NCBI RefSeq assembly: GCF_001039355.2
Contig: NW_019775380.1
Span: 845,282 to 909,281 of the forward strand
DNA: 64,000 nt
Source: Lingula anatina
Lineage: Eukaryota > Brachiopoda > Lingulata > Lingulida > Lingulidae
Direction: 5' to 3'
The notes below the pieces were generated by a model. The model saw nothing but the letters and a program-made list of their open reading frames with translations. It was not told the DNA's origin and did no database searches. A program made the translations under genes and the position numbers. Of the stretch, positions 29,301-42,800 are shown piece by piece. Position 1 is the stretch's first letter, and every line of letters starts with the position of its first letter.

Positions 29301-31091
29301 TAATGGGTATATTAAGGGTATAATTGAAGATAAAAACCTATCCATTTGAATTTTATTAAGCGTCATTTTGCTTAATTTGGAGCAGATGCTGATTCATATG
29401 TACTTACTGAATTTAAAATACACTTTGCAAGTTGACTTTTCTTTTTCTAATTCATATTTTTTTACTTAAGGAGCACAACAACGGCTAACACTTGTGACAA
29501 TCTTTGCCCTGAGTGTCAAATATCAGCCAATAGACATATCACTAGCTGTGTCCACTGGTTTGCCCCAGATGTTAGTCAAGTTCTGTAATTCACTGTTGTC
29601 CTTCGTCCGGCCACTACAGCCAATACTTTACAGTGGACAATCCCAGCTGGATATTGTACTAGAGGTGGCCAGTATAAGACTACTGCAGATACTGGCAATT
29701 ACCGGAGGGTAAGTAGTAATCCAATTTCACTTAATGTATTTTTTAGTTGAGTAAGTAGATAACCATTAAGGATTTATTATAAAAACTAAGTAATCACTTT
29801 TGTATTGAATTGTAAATCAGAAACATACCATATATTCCATGGGTATATCAGTAATTCCTTTAAGGTAGTTCATCTTTTCATGTTGAAGTCCACCTTACCA
29901 GTGTTTTATCAAGAGGGTATACTCTACTTTACTTTGGCAAGAGGTTCATGCCAGTGTTTTTTTTTCCTCTCAGGACATATGCCTATAAGTTAAGCAGCAG
30001 TGTCATCCAAGCCCTGGTGGACATCTTGCACATGCAGTTACAGAAGCTGTTGGACTGTGCATGTGGGAAGTTCCTGGCAGAGAAGTCCCCAGTAGGTGGA
30101 GCCACTGGTCAAGACGGTGAAACACAGACAACAGAGGCAGAGCAGGAGAGGATAGAGGAGAAGAAAGGTAAAGCAGAGAAAAAAATTATTGAGGATAACT
30201 TTGATACTCATGAAGATAAATAATTTCTGACACAGAGATAATGTTTGGTTAGATATTTGCTGTGAAATGCCAGCCATTCAGAGCAATTTTATAACTATAA
30301 CTTAAGGATATAAAATGTAATTTAAATTATACTGAAAAGTTTATCGAAGCTAAAATGTATTCACCTTTGATAATTTTCTATATTTCATGATCTTGTATAG
30401 TGATATCAAACGCGAGTCCTTCCATTTACAGTGATTCATAATAATATGAAATTGGCACATTCTACGCCATCTGTTTTGCATATCAGGAATTGATGGCATG
30501 GTGGAGTTCAACATAAAGGTGTCTCAGTCTGCCCTTGGTGATTTTCTGGTGTTCCTTCGGCGAGTGGCACTCTCCAAATCTGCCCAGGTTCACTTTGCAT
30601 CCAAACAATGGATTAATGTGCTGTTGAGCATAGCTGGTCAAACTGAAGAAGGTAAGATTTTCAATTTAATTAAAATGTTTTATGAATTAGAAAGTTCTGA
30701 GTTATTACACTAAATCTGTTTTGATTGCACATTGAAAGCTTTTTTGTTCTTCTGTGCTCAGGCTGTTTTACACCTATAGGACTCAATGTGTACATTGTAA
30801 AATGCTGTCATTTTGAATGAGCATTTAATTAGATATTTGCACACAATGATTGATTGAATAATTAAATTCTTGAGAAAGTTGAACCATGGTATTAATTCAT
30901 ATGTTGTTGTGTCTCATCTCAGGTGTTCCAGTAGTCAGTAATTTGAGGTGTCGTCTGCTGGCCCTTCATCTGCTGGAAACAGTCTTACCTGCATTTAACA
31001 CAGACACAGAGATGGAGCAGATGAAAGATGTAAGTAAACAGAGATTCTGACAATATGGGTAGTCTTTGATATTTAGTATAACAATTTAATG

Positions 31092-31131
<40 letters not shown>

Positions 31132-33108
31132 GGCGGATCCAGAGATATTTTCTGACAGTTTTCCAAATTATCTTTGTTGATCTATCTTCCATTTTTGACT
31201 GTCTTCCAACAGAAAAAATTAAACTTGAAAAATTCTGACCATCTTCCGGAAGACCCAAAAGACAGCTTCGTTCTGCCACTGTATGTGATGAATACATGTT
31301 AAAATAAAATGATAAGAAAATTATATTACTGGAGATGCAATAAACAGAAAACTCTCTCATTTTAGGTTGTAAACCAACTGTTCCACAGTTTAACCCAGAA
31401 TATGTGGCTGACTCCATCAGTGGTTGCCAAGCAACACACTATCCAGAAAGAGAAAGAAATGGACCAACAGCTAGAACTCTTCAGCTCAGAAGATTCTGTT
31501 GCCAAACTGAAGAGTGGCGCAGTGGAGGAAGTGATGGCATCCCAAGAGGCTTTATTTGACCCAGATAAAAGCTTGAACTGTAGTGTTGAGAATGGTCATA
31601 CTTTAGTCCATGGAGCTGGAGGGAGGGGATATGGTTTGGGGACTACAGGAGTTACTTCAGGGTGTTACCAGTGGAAGGTGGGTACTCAGCTCGCACACTA
31701 GGTCCATCATATCAAAGTAAGAAAAATTGAATGGTGATCATTTTCTGGTTTTGCATGAGATTAGCAATGAGAAATGGGAGAGAATTTAAGTTGAAAGGGG
31801 ATCTGATTTGCGTTAAAAAGGAAAAGATGACAATTTTGCTTTCAAATTGATACATTTTGCATACAGTCTTTCAGTTCAGTTTTAAAACAATAATAAAGGT
31901 GTAAATGACTTTAATATTTTCACAAGTAATTAATTTTGTACGCCAATATTATCTTCATGCCAGTTCCTGATTGTAAAAGAAAACAAGGGAAATGAAGGGA
32001 CCTGCGTTGGGATCTCCAAGTGGCCTGTACAGGACTACAGCCACCGTACCACCTCTGATATGTGGCTGTACAGAGCCTATAGTGGAAATATTTACCACAA
32101 TGGGGAACAGACCCTGGCACTGCCCTCCTTCACTCAGGGGGATTACATCACCTGCATACTGGATATGGATGCTAGGACACTGGCATTTGGGAAGAATGGA
32201 GAGGTAGGGTATTGATATATGATGTATAGGGATATGTAAGATACAATGTGTGTAACCCCTGTAGTCAAGTCTATGGTGATATTTGGCATATTCATACATG
32301 TCAGTTGAGAAAAAAAGAGGTCAAAATTATGGTTCCTGTAGCTTTTTCTTATTATAAATAATGAACAGGTGCTGATAGAAAAAAAAAGAAAAAGATTACA
32401 AAAGAGCGATCAAGATTATGGTACTTGTAGCTTTTTCTTATTATAAATAATGTTTGGGTGTTGATTGCGCACTGGTCAGCTATTGTTGTATATACTGTTA
32501 TGTTATACCTCTTACAGGACCCAAAGATAGCCTTTGAGGACATTGATGGCTGTGAACTCTTCCCCTGTGTTATGTTTTACAGCAGTAACCCTGGTGAAAA
32601 GGTAATATTTATTGTTGGTTTTCTTTATTTCTAAGATAAAAAAGATAAAGAAATACAAAGTTACTTACTAGGAATTGTTAATTTTTTTATGTCTAGACTG
32701 ATATAGAAAAAACATGTTACCAAGTTTAAGCTTATGTATCAGTGAACCACAATACACATGCACAGACAGACACACAAACACACACACACCAATAAATACA
32801 TATCTGTTAGATTTTATAGGAAAATATCAAAGTCATACCAACCTTTATCCTCCAGGTCAAGATCACGGACATGCAGGTGAGGGGTGCTCCACGTGACCTG
32901 TTGCCAGGTGACCCCATGTGTGCACCAGCAATGGCGGTGATCATAGAGTCCACAGTGCATCTCCTGCGTGTGCTGCACCTGCTGGAGGGATGGGGCAGCA
33001 CCATTAACCTGTGCCTGCTGGACAGACTGAAGATCATTAGACAGCTCATTAAGATGCTGGAAAAAGAAAATGAAAAAGATGGTAGGTTTTTATGACTTCT
33101 CTCAAAGG

Positions 33109-33142
<34 letters not shown>

Positions 33143-36100
33143 ATTATAATTATTATTATTATTATTATTATTTTGTGACCGTTAGGCAATTATAAAGATG
33201 CTTGAGAAAGAAAATGAAAAAGAAGTTGAAAATTTGACAACTTCTATAGAACTACTTTACCAAAGTTGTCCTCAATTAATATATATGTTTGCTTTGGAGT
33301 GATTATATTCTTACTTATTATCCCAAAATCAACTCAAAATGGAAAGTCTGTGTAGTATGTTTCGGTTGCAGAAAGTATTAAGATGAGCAACACCATTAGG
33401 TAGTTTTTCCCTTCAATAAAGCTGTGTACTGTTTGGTTTTGTTGTTCCTGTAGGTTCTCCAGCACCAGATGTGCCTCTGAGACAAGAAGATGGAGCTGCT
33501 GCAGATGACAACTTGGAGCAGGAAATGGCAGTGGAAGCTCTGTGTAAAGAGGTACATTTGTCTCTCTTCTAGTATTTATAAAGTTAATGTATATTTGAAT
33601 GTTTCTGGTAGTTAGAGTAATTTATTCACATGCAAGTTTGCCAGCTTCATTTGATATTTCCATATCAATAAGGCATTACTTAGGGACAGTTGTGTCACTT
33701 TGAAAAAGAAAAAGCTGTCACACATCAGATCTGAAGCTCAAAGAAGGTTCTGAAAGATAAGGGGTTGTTTCATCATTTTAAAAGTATTTTGTGTAATATA
33801 AACCAAATGAACATTATAATCCAGGTGTGGCCAGCTCTAGCTGTTATTGGAGGCACTGACCGAGGTCTGAGAGTAGGTGGACGCTGTATTCACAAGTCTA
33901 CCTCCAGGAAGGGGACACTACTGGGAGTGGTCAAGGATGGCTCAGACTATGTGAAGATACAGTGGGATGACAGTGATGCAAGCACAAGGTAAATTTCTTA
34001 AGGAAAAGATAATGGCATCAGTGAAGAAGATCTTATGTGCAGCAGCAGCAGCTTGTTATATTTAATTCAAAAATTTGTATTTAAAGCATAATCTATTCAG
34101 ATGATTTGAAACAAGTATATACAAAGCAAGCTGTATGCCATTGTATTTCCAGCGATGCCCCTGTCAGTCAGCTGGAAGCTGGGGAGTCCACCACCTTTGA
34201 CATGAGCAAGCTCTCTGGTCTTACCCCAAGCCTTGTGCAGGATATCATGGCTCTTAGTGCCATCACAGAAGACAGGATAGCTCTGGAACTGAAGAAAGCT
34301 AAAGGGGAGTCAGAGGATGGAAAGAAGAAAAATCAGGAGGACTCAGGCCTTCACAAGAGCTTGGAGAAAAAGCTGGATGCTGACATAGCTCAGGTGCTGG
34401 CAGATGAGAGCCCTGAGGATCATAATGCTGACAAGAGACAGGCCACCCAGGACAGATCTAGTCCTGATCAGAATTTGGAATCTAGTGGGGAAACCAAAGA
34501 ACTTACCAGACACATCAGGGGCCAGTTGGACCAGATATGTTCTCAGGTGGAATCAAATGTGGAGACTATCCAGACTTTGGCTACACAGATGGTCTCTGGG
34601 GTCATGAATGAAAATGAGGCAGAACAGAGTTTGGCTCCTGACGATACAGTAGCACAGCAGAACCCAAACCAGCAGACCAGGCAGGGTCAGTCGTGAGTGG
34701 GAAATATACACAGACTATGGGAGCTTCAGAGCTGAGAGCACTTCAGACAGTCTATCTGCACTCTGGTGCTCTCAAAACATTAAGTGCAATATTGAGTTGT
34801 AGCAGATATTCAGAAATGCTCCTTGTGCCAAAATTAGACTTGTCCAAGGATATGAAAGACCAAGATGATGCCCAGCCCTCCACCAGCCAGGAACCTGGGT
34901 TCAGCATGAAGGACACTCTGAGGAATATCATGAGGCAATTGGTGAAGTTGGCAGTGAGTCCCTCACCAATCAAACGTGTGGTGAGCTTGGCAGAGCTGGA
35001 AAGGGCACACGTCATGTTATTCAAAATGGCTGTCACTGAGGCTTCTAAAGAAGGGACTGCTTTCAAGGCTAAAGAAGGTGAGGATATATTAAATGCATCC
35101 TGGTTTTTTAAGGACTCTCACTTGTGAGGCAGATTTTTGTTTTGTTCATTGGGCTTCCAGCTTTTTTCTGAAAAACTACATGATGTAGTGGGATAGAAAA
35201 TGTACAAAGCAAATCAGCATATTGAATAAACATATGTACCTACCTCTAAGAATTATAATTTATTTTCATATAACCAACAGAACAGTTAACAGCTTTGAGG
35301 AAGGAGCACAATAAAAAGAACACAGTACAACAGAACACTGAAAACTCCATGAGCAGCCACAGAGGCAGTGGTCCGAACTTCCAGAACAGACCCTCCCACT
35401 TGGAGATGTGTGAAGACATGCGACCACGAGACATTGGGAGACACCACATGCGCGAGGCACTGTTGCAGAGGCTGTTACCACCTATGGCACGCAGAGGACA
35501 ATCACGGTAAGGCTACGATGTCTTGGTGGAAAAATAATAATAGAAATTACAGCAAAATACTTAGGATGAAACTCTTTTTAAAACAAAAATTTATATGCTG
35601 TTTAAATTTGTTTCTAAAGTGAAGTATTTCTGACCTACTATTAACAAAGACAAGAAGACAAATTCATATGAAAACATTTAAAGCACAAATACATTTGTTT
35701 AAGAGGGACTTTTACCATCTTGGCAGCATCTGTAAACCCTTAAAACATTGACATTTTTATTGTATTAGCAGAATGGACATGCCCAGAAGACTGCCTCCTT
35801 CCTCCATATTTCAACGTATTGAGAGGTCACGCAGGTCCATGTTTCCGCCATTAGACTCCCCAGAGGACAGTTCTCTGTCCCCATCAGCACGCAGAAATGG
35901 AGGACGAAAATGTAGGGTTTGTTTCATTATAGTTGTAATGGATATTTTTTGTTGCCTGCCTGATGGGATCATGAAAATATTGTGGATATTGATGAGAAAA
36001 AAATAAGTTTACAAATCATTAAAATTCTGTTTATTTTGGTAACACATTATCAAATACTTTAATAAGTATAACAGTGATTAAAGAGAAATTGAAATTTGAA

Positions 36101-39100
36101 CTCTCCACTTCTTTCATGTAATTTGGGATGTATTTCTTCTTGTTCTGTGATCTAATGCATGATACAAGTAGATAACCAAGTGTAATTCATCTACATTTTT
36201 ATCATGATTGTATGCTACTATAGCATCAACACTACTCACTTGGTACTCTGGTGTGATACTGGAAAAATGAAGATATTAAAGATGCAATGATATCATCATA
36301 TATTTCAGTTATACCCCAGCCAACACGGGCCAGGTCTCCATCCCCACCACCCCCTCCTATAGCAGCCCCTCTTCTGGAGATGGGCTTCAATGTTAAGCAG
36401 ATCCAGAAAGCCCTGGCTGCAACAGGTAACCAGCAGACTAAATACAGTACAAAACGTTCAAGTATATGTATAAATATGTTGGTGCTCCTTAAAACACTTA
36501 CGCAGTAACACAGTGAGTTGACTGGAATAAGTCTTTGAAATCTTTTTAGTTCCCTAGTGAATTCTGTTGGGTGTAGGGATAAAAGATAGTAGATATAAAC
36601 AGATTTACAAGGACAACCAAAATGTTGTTGTTTTTTTTGTTTGTTAGTTTGTTTGTTTTAACACTGACAGAACATTTATAATGCATATATATATATCCTC
36701 GATTTCCATGTGCTTTGTGTCTTTGTGTATCCAGGCAGCAGTGGGGAGATGACAGCCCATGGTGTTAACATGCTGGCCACTTGGATGCTGGAACACCCCA
36801 TGGAGACTGGAGAGGCTGAGGCTTCTGAGGAGAATAGAAGCAGACCTTCCAGGCCAGAGGGCACTACTGAGGCAGCCAGTAGGCCTCAGTCAGGGAGCAA
36901 TCCTGGAGATAGAGATAGAGATAGAGATAGAGACAGAGACAGGGAAAGGTAGATAGAGATCATCTTTGAATTTTTTTTCTTTTTTATTCGGTATACTTAA
37001 CTGTTTCATTTATTTATTTTCTTATTTTTTGATGAGGTAATGTGTAGGTTGCCCTTATTTCATGATTAAAGTTTGTGTTTCTTTTTATGGTAAAGTCGAT
37101 ATATAATGCTGTTCTTTTACATTAATGTTTTGTATGTATACTTTCAATTGAGTGGCTGGCAGTAAATACTTTCGAAATATTTTGTGTTTCAGTTGTTCTG
37201 CCTTAGCAATTTAAAAAAAATATTCAATACTTTGAAAATATTTCACACATTTAATTTATTGAAATTTCAGAATGGAAAATTCAGAAAGTGGAGCCAGATC
37301 TTCTGGCTTTTTTGAGTTCATTGACAGAGAAGAGCGAGAGGGTACGCTGGCACCACGGCCACCTTCCCGTCTCCGCCATCCCGCAGGGGAAAGATCTCTT
37401 TCAGATATCAGAAGTTTTCTTACCAGTAGAGCAAGTAAGAGATTTTAGATGACAATGTTCTCATTTTAAAGGTGTTTCTTATAAGGCTTGTAAGAATCCC
37501 ACCCCTATATCCCATATTTTCTTGGGATGGAACTCTTTATCCAGAATGATTTTATTCTCTGAAAGTTGGCTTATACATTCAGCAAAACCAATGCATGTAG
37601 GTAAGTGAACTAAGCCTACATTTCATTTCCCTTTATTTTTAGGTCTTCTGTCCCGTGAGTTTCGAGAGTTGGGTCGCTTGGGAGATGATGAGAGGGACCG
37701 TGAGATGGAGATGGAGAGGCGAGCTGAGAGGGAAGAAAGGGAGAGCCACCCTCTGTATGACGACCTGATAGACCTGGAGGATGTGATCAGTGATGATGAT
37801 ATGATGGAGGATTTGTTTGGCATGGATGCTGAAGACAGAGAGATGCTCAGTTTACTGGATGTATGTAGATATTGGGTTACAGCAGATATAACATTCAGAA
37901 TTAAAAATAGCTTAGTGATTTAGTTATTTCTTCATTACAGCATGCATGGAAAATTAAAGATCATATTTTAGACCATGAAAAAAATCCAACAGTAGATTAT
38001 ATTTTGTAATCTTGTATTTGCAACAATTGTATTCAAATTTTTATTGACTTAAGTTCCTTAAGATGAATTAAGATAAGTAAGATATTTGGCCTAAAAGTAA
38101 AGATGACAAATAAAAAGCCTAACTCAGAGGTGGGGAGTGAATTAGTAAACAGTCACACTTTTTGTTTCAGCGCACAGATTTTGAGGAACCAGAGGTCACC
38201 ATGTGCGAGTTGTGTGGTAACAAAGTGACTTACTTTAACAAACACATGAAGACCACTCATCCAGGTTGTGGAGGTATAAAATGGAATGGTTCTGATTCAT
38301 TTTTGTATTACCAAAGAGGATTTTCAAATTTTTGCTTGATATTTAAGTAACAGATAATCAAAAATCTCAGATATTCAGTCACATTGTATGTGGAATGAAG
38401 GCAGAGGTAGATTTTTATTTTCAAAAACTGGGCTGATATTAGATACCCTAGTACAAAATATGCATATGATATAGAATGTAATATAAGGTAATGTCTGTTA
38501 CAGGTTCCTGTGGAAACCAGGGCTATCGCAGTAATGGAGTGTATGTGGATGGCTGGTTTGGTGGCACCTGCGGATCTGGGAACCCATACTATCTCATGTG
38601 TTGCAGCTGTAGAGACAAGTACCTGTCTCAGCTAGATGGCAGTACCCCAACAGGCCCCAAGGGATCTGGTGTACCCAGGACCAGAGGAATGGTGGTGGCA
38701 CCTGATCTAGTAGGTCCAGATTCTGTACAGGAAGGTAAGGGACATAGAGTTTGCTTGCACAGAATTGTCATCAGGATTATTGTGTGTTCAGATGGGTTAT
38801 ATGTCAGTGGACTACTTACATGTATGTGTGAAGATGTTTGGTCATGGTTTGTAAAATTCACCAGTAAATTATTATTATTATTATTATTATTATTATTTAT
38901 ATTATTACTGGTTTTTACCCCATTAGAGGATATCATTTTTATGTCCTCAAATTTCAAATTGAGAACTCTAATCTATGCATATTGATACGTAACTTTTATT
39001 TTGTCAACCAGATGATCTTGACTTAATCCCTGATGACACGGACCATGCCACAGCAGGCACAGAGAGCTTTGAGTCCATCATGGGCTCCCTTGGTCTAACT

Positions 39101-39787
39101 GAGAGGAAGCCTATACCAGAGTGTGTGTCTCTCAGTGAGCCAGACCCCCTGGGGATCAATGCTCTCGCACAGGAGGAGGCAGACAGCATTGTGGCCTCTA
39201 TCAGTGAGTTTTAGAGATCTATAATTGTTTTTATTTTATTGTTACTCACTCAAGGCTTCTGAGAATAAACTCTATAGTTGTCTTTGTCATACGTAGTAAT
39301 ATGTGATAATAAAGTGATAACTGAGTGATAACAAAGTGATAACTCCTTTGAACTGAAGTATAGTAGCCCATAGGCTAGTTGACTTTCCAGACTTAGCCAT
39401 ACAATATGAAAGGCTATTCTTGAAAAATACAGAAATATTGCTTATCATCCATTTTAGACACAAGATTGGAGAAGAATGACTTCATCAAAAGAAAAAGCCT
39501 GGGTGAGCAGGCAGTGTTGCTGACAGAGAAGGCAGACAGGATCACAGCACTGTACAGAACTACTAAGGCAGCACAGGTCCTGTTAGCAAGAACTATGGTG
39601 ATGAGGGCACTTTCACTGGTCTCTGTTAGGTAAGGCAAAGTTTTTTGAGAATGTATAAATGGAATAAATATTTTGTTTCAAACATAACTTTTATCATCAT
39701 TTTCAAGTTGATAAACTGTTACTTCATATAAAGCTGTTAATGGCAGAATGTGTATTAATTTGTCATGTACAGTTTCATGTTGCCAGT

Positions 39788-39827
<40 letters not shown>

Positions 39828-42800
39828 CAGCATGACAATTTGTTACATGATTCATCATTTCATACTTCATTTTTGAGAACAATTATTAAAATAAAAGAAA
39901 ATAAGTGTAACAAGTGTAACATTTTTCCAGTGACACAGCCTGCAGTTTATCAGCAGGTCTTGAGGCCATGGGTCTGGCAGACATCCGCCTGGTGGTGCGA
40001 CTGATGTGTCTGTGTGCCGCGGGGAGAGTGGAGCTAGTGAGCACTCCGCTGAAGGAGACAGTGATTTCTTCCGGAGGGGAAGGCTACAGCTCCATATCCC
40101 GTGCCGCTGTCAGTTCCACCAGTCCTGCTGCCAGCCTGGGGTACCTGAGTGGTGCCATTGGTGCCTTGGTACAGGACCACCCCCAGTCTTCATCGTTGCT
40201 GGTACAGCTCTGTAATAAGGTATGTAGAGCATGGAATCCATGGTTGCCTGTCCAAATAGACCTCCTCTAGATTAATGATAGACATACTCTTGACTCTTGG
40301 ACTGTTGTGTAATGGTTTGAGAAGGAATTGAAATATTCCACCTTTTACAACAAGCAGACCATTTCATAAAGGGAAACGGGAGATTTATTCTCTCAAACGT
40401 CTGATGCAAAGTTCTTTTGAACTGAAGACGTGGGCCCAATGACCTTTCTAATTAAAACATCTCTGACAATTACTTATCACGATGCTGTCATTGTGAACAA
40501 GACGGCAGTTAGAAGAAGTCCTTTTATAGCTATTACCCAGAGTTTACAAAGTTTTATATTGTTCATCTTTAGAATATATGAATTTTTATGATAGATGATA
40601 TGAAATTATTCAGGGAGTCTTAAGATGGGACTGTGGGTATTATAGATGAAGACTTAATTTCTCTGACATGCGTTTTCTTCTTTATGGCTGTTTGAAGTTT
40701 TGAAATTATCATTTTGTTGAAAATGTCAGTATATCTATCTTGTATTAGAATATTATGCAACTGCAACTTTTAAATGTTATAATCTCCATTTAGGAATTAA
40801 TGTCAGCAGCAATGGGCATGAACCTGGGGACCATTCCAGACCCCAGGTCTGTGAGAAAGCTACCTATCCACTTGAGACCAGAGAATCTGCCAGAAAGCAG
40901 GGTCCTGACTTCTCCCAGCTTTGCTGTGGTGCAGGCTTTGGTAGCTTTGCTGGCCAAATGTGATGCCACCACTGCCTCTATGAGCCCAAGTTCTTCAGAT
41001 GATTCCTTGAAAGGTAAAATTTAGAATAATGAAATTAAAGGAAATGATTTGAAGATTCTTTCAGTGAATCCAGCTTCTCACTTTGAAATGTTTATCTTTT
41101 GAGGAACCTGAAACAGCAGTATTGTTTATGTATAGTTTTAAACACTAAATTTGTTATGCATTTAGCTGATTTGAATCAGCACATTATGTAATTATACAAA
41201 ATAAATACAAGCTTTTAACGTTCCTCAAAAATAAAATCATGCACTTTTTTTTAATCACAACATTCCAGATTTCTCTGCCAGTGGAGGTGCTGTGCCCAAA
41301 ACTCCAACCCCACCACTGATGCCATCATTACGACCCCTCCATCTGACCAATGCCCTTGCAGCATGTGTGCTTTCTGCGAGACTGCCCTCCCAGCATCGCC
41401 AGTGGGCAGCCCAGCAGTTGGTCCACACACTGGCTGCCCAGAACAGGGCCATGTGTGCTGTGAACATGGTGGATTTACATGGAGATATGCCAGCATGCTC
41501 CACATCTAGGCTTGAGGCACACCAGAATAGGGTGACCAACTGTACATGGAATGCTAAGAAAGGACTGCTGGCAACAAGGTAAATGGGATATATGATATGC
41601 TCACATGCTGGTTTCTTATCTGAGTGAAGGTCAATATATATATTTGTAAAAACTCATGTTTTGTTAAGCAGTTTTATTAGCTTAGTGTTTTAAATGGCCC
41701 AATGAAGTTTCAATTGTCAATAGCTATAGAAAAAAATTACCAGCCAATATTTCATCTACTGCAGACTTCATCAGGGAAATAAGGGCTATGATATGATTTG
41801 ACAAATGTAACTTTATTGGTCCAATAGGTGTTTTACTTGTGCATTAGTAAGTTATTAGAGGGTGGTTTGTTCCAGGATTAACTTATCTAAAGAATTTGAT
41901 TAATGTCAAGAATAATTATTTTGACTGTGAAGCAGATTTTTTCTACTCAATAAATTGTTTTATGTTTATATTGTTTTTATTTTCTGTGTTCACTACTTTC
42001 CATGGACCTGTTAATTTTTCAGTGGTTATGATGGCACAGTTCGCCTGTGGAGTCTACCGAACAAGACCCACCATGTCCTGCAGCAGACGTTCATCTTCAG
42101 TAAAGGAGAGTCTGTGTCTGGAGAAGAGCTAGATGGACAGTTACTGGACAAGGTCTGTTGGAGCTCCTCTGGACGTTTGTTAGCTGGGGCCATGGAGAAT
42201 GTGGTCAATATTTGGGCAACAGGAGGTGAGACTTGCCTTGTGTCAAGTTGTGTTATGTTATGTTATGTTGTTTTTAGTTGTGTTCTTGTATTGCATCAAG
42301 TTTTGTTGTGTTGTCTTTTGTGATGTCAGTTTCTTTGTATTGAAAATTATTAAGTTTGATTTTTTTTTCCTTATTTTAGTTCAGGCCAGCAGGCAAGGTA
42401 ATAAAATTATGATAATAATTTATTGAAAATTTACAACCTAAATTTAAAGTTTTTAAAATTTTAGACACAATAAATAATTGTTCAAAGAGACATTTTAGGA
42501 TGAACATATGTATATGTATATATACATAATCCACAATGTCGTATTTTTCTTTTGAAAAATAAAAAATATCCATCACTGTATATTTACTTTGCTAAATATG
42601 GCTCCAGGAGGTATTGCTCAAGTGGACATCCAACCTCACTGGGTGACTGCCCTGACGTGGCCAGAGAACCGTGGCCTTGGGGAGGGCTGTATGGGTCTCA
42701 GTACAGACACTCTACTGGTGGGAAGACTGGACGGGTCAGTGGCGGTCATTGATATTATGGACACTTCTACTTTATCCAGGAGGGAGTTGGTGCATGCATC

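Larger units (their letters stand above)
18782..29953 (+). repeat. Large duplicated block, copy 2 (start of second contig)
   Basis: Starts immediately after the N with the same intron sequence found from 7809, and runs through the same 24 exons to the intron before exon 29, continuing seamlessly into the single-copy remainder of the gene. Differences from copy 1 include a 224-bp MITE at 24519-24742, a 30-bp insertion at 28551-28580, a normal GT donor at 29245, and rewritten stretches in several introns. Confidence 0.95.

Noticed and set aside
7809-29953. A genuine internal duplication giving a HERC1 with two copies of RCC1-like domain 1
   Set aside because: The joint between the copies shifts the frame, a single N marks the junction, and the rest of the protein matches single-copy vertebrate HERC1.
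34649-34693. A tiny intron explaining the exon 38 frame break
   Set aside because: The only GT...AG pairs confined to this overlap would give an intron of about 25-40 bases, shorter than every other intron in the gene; a missing base is simpler.
41600-42022. A coding exon in the long intron between WD40 exons 51 and 52
   Set aside because: Homology runs directly from LLATR(S) to GYDGTVRLW, leaving no missing residues.
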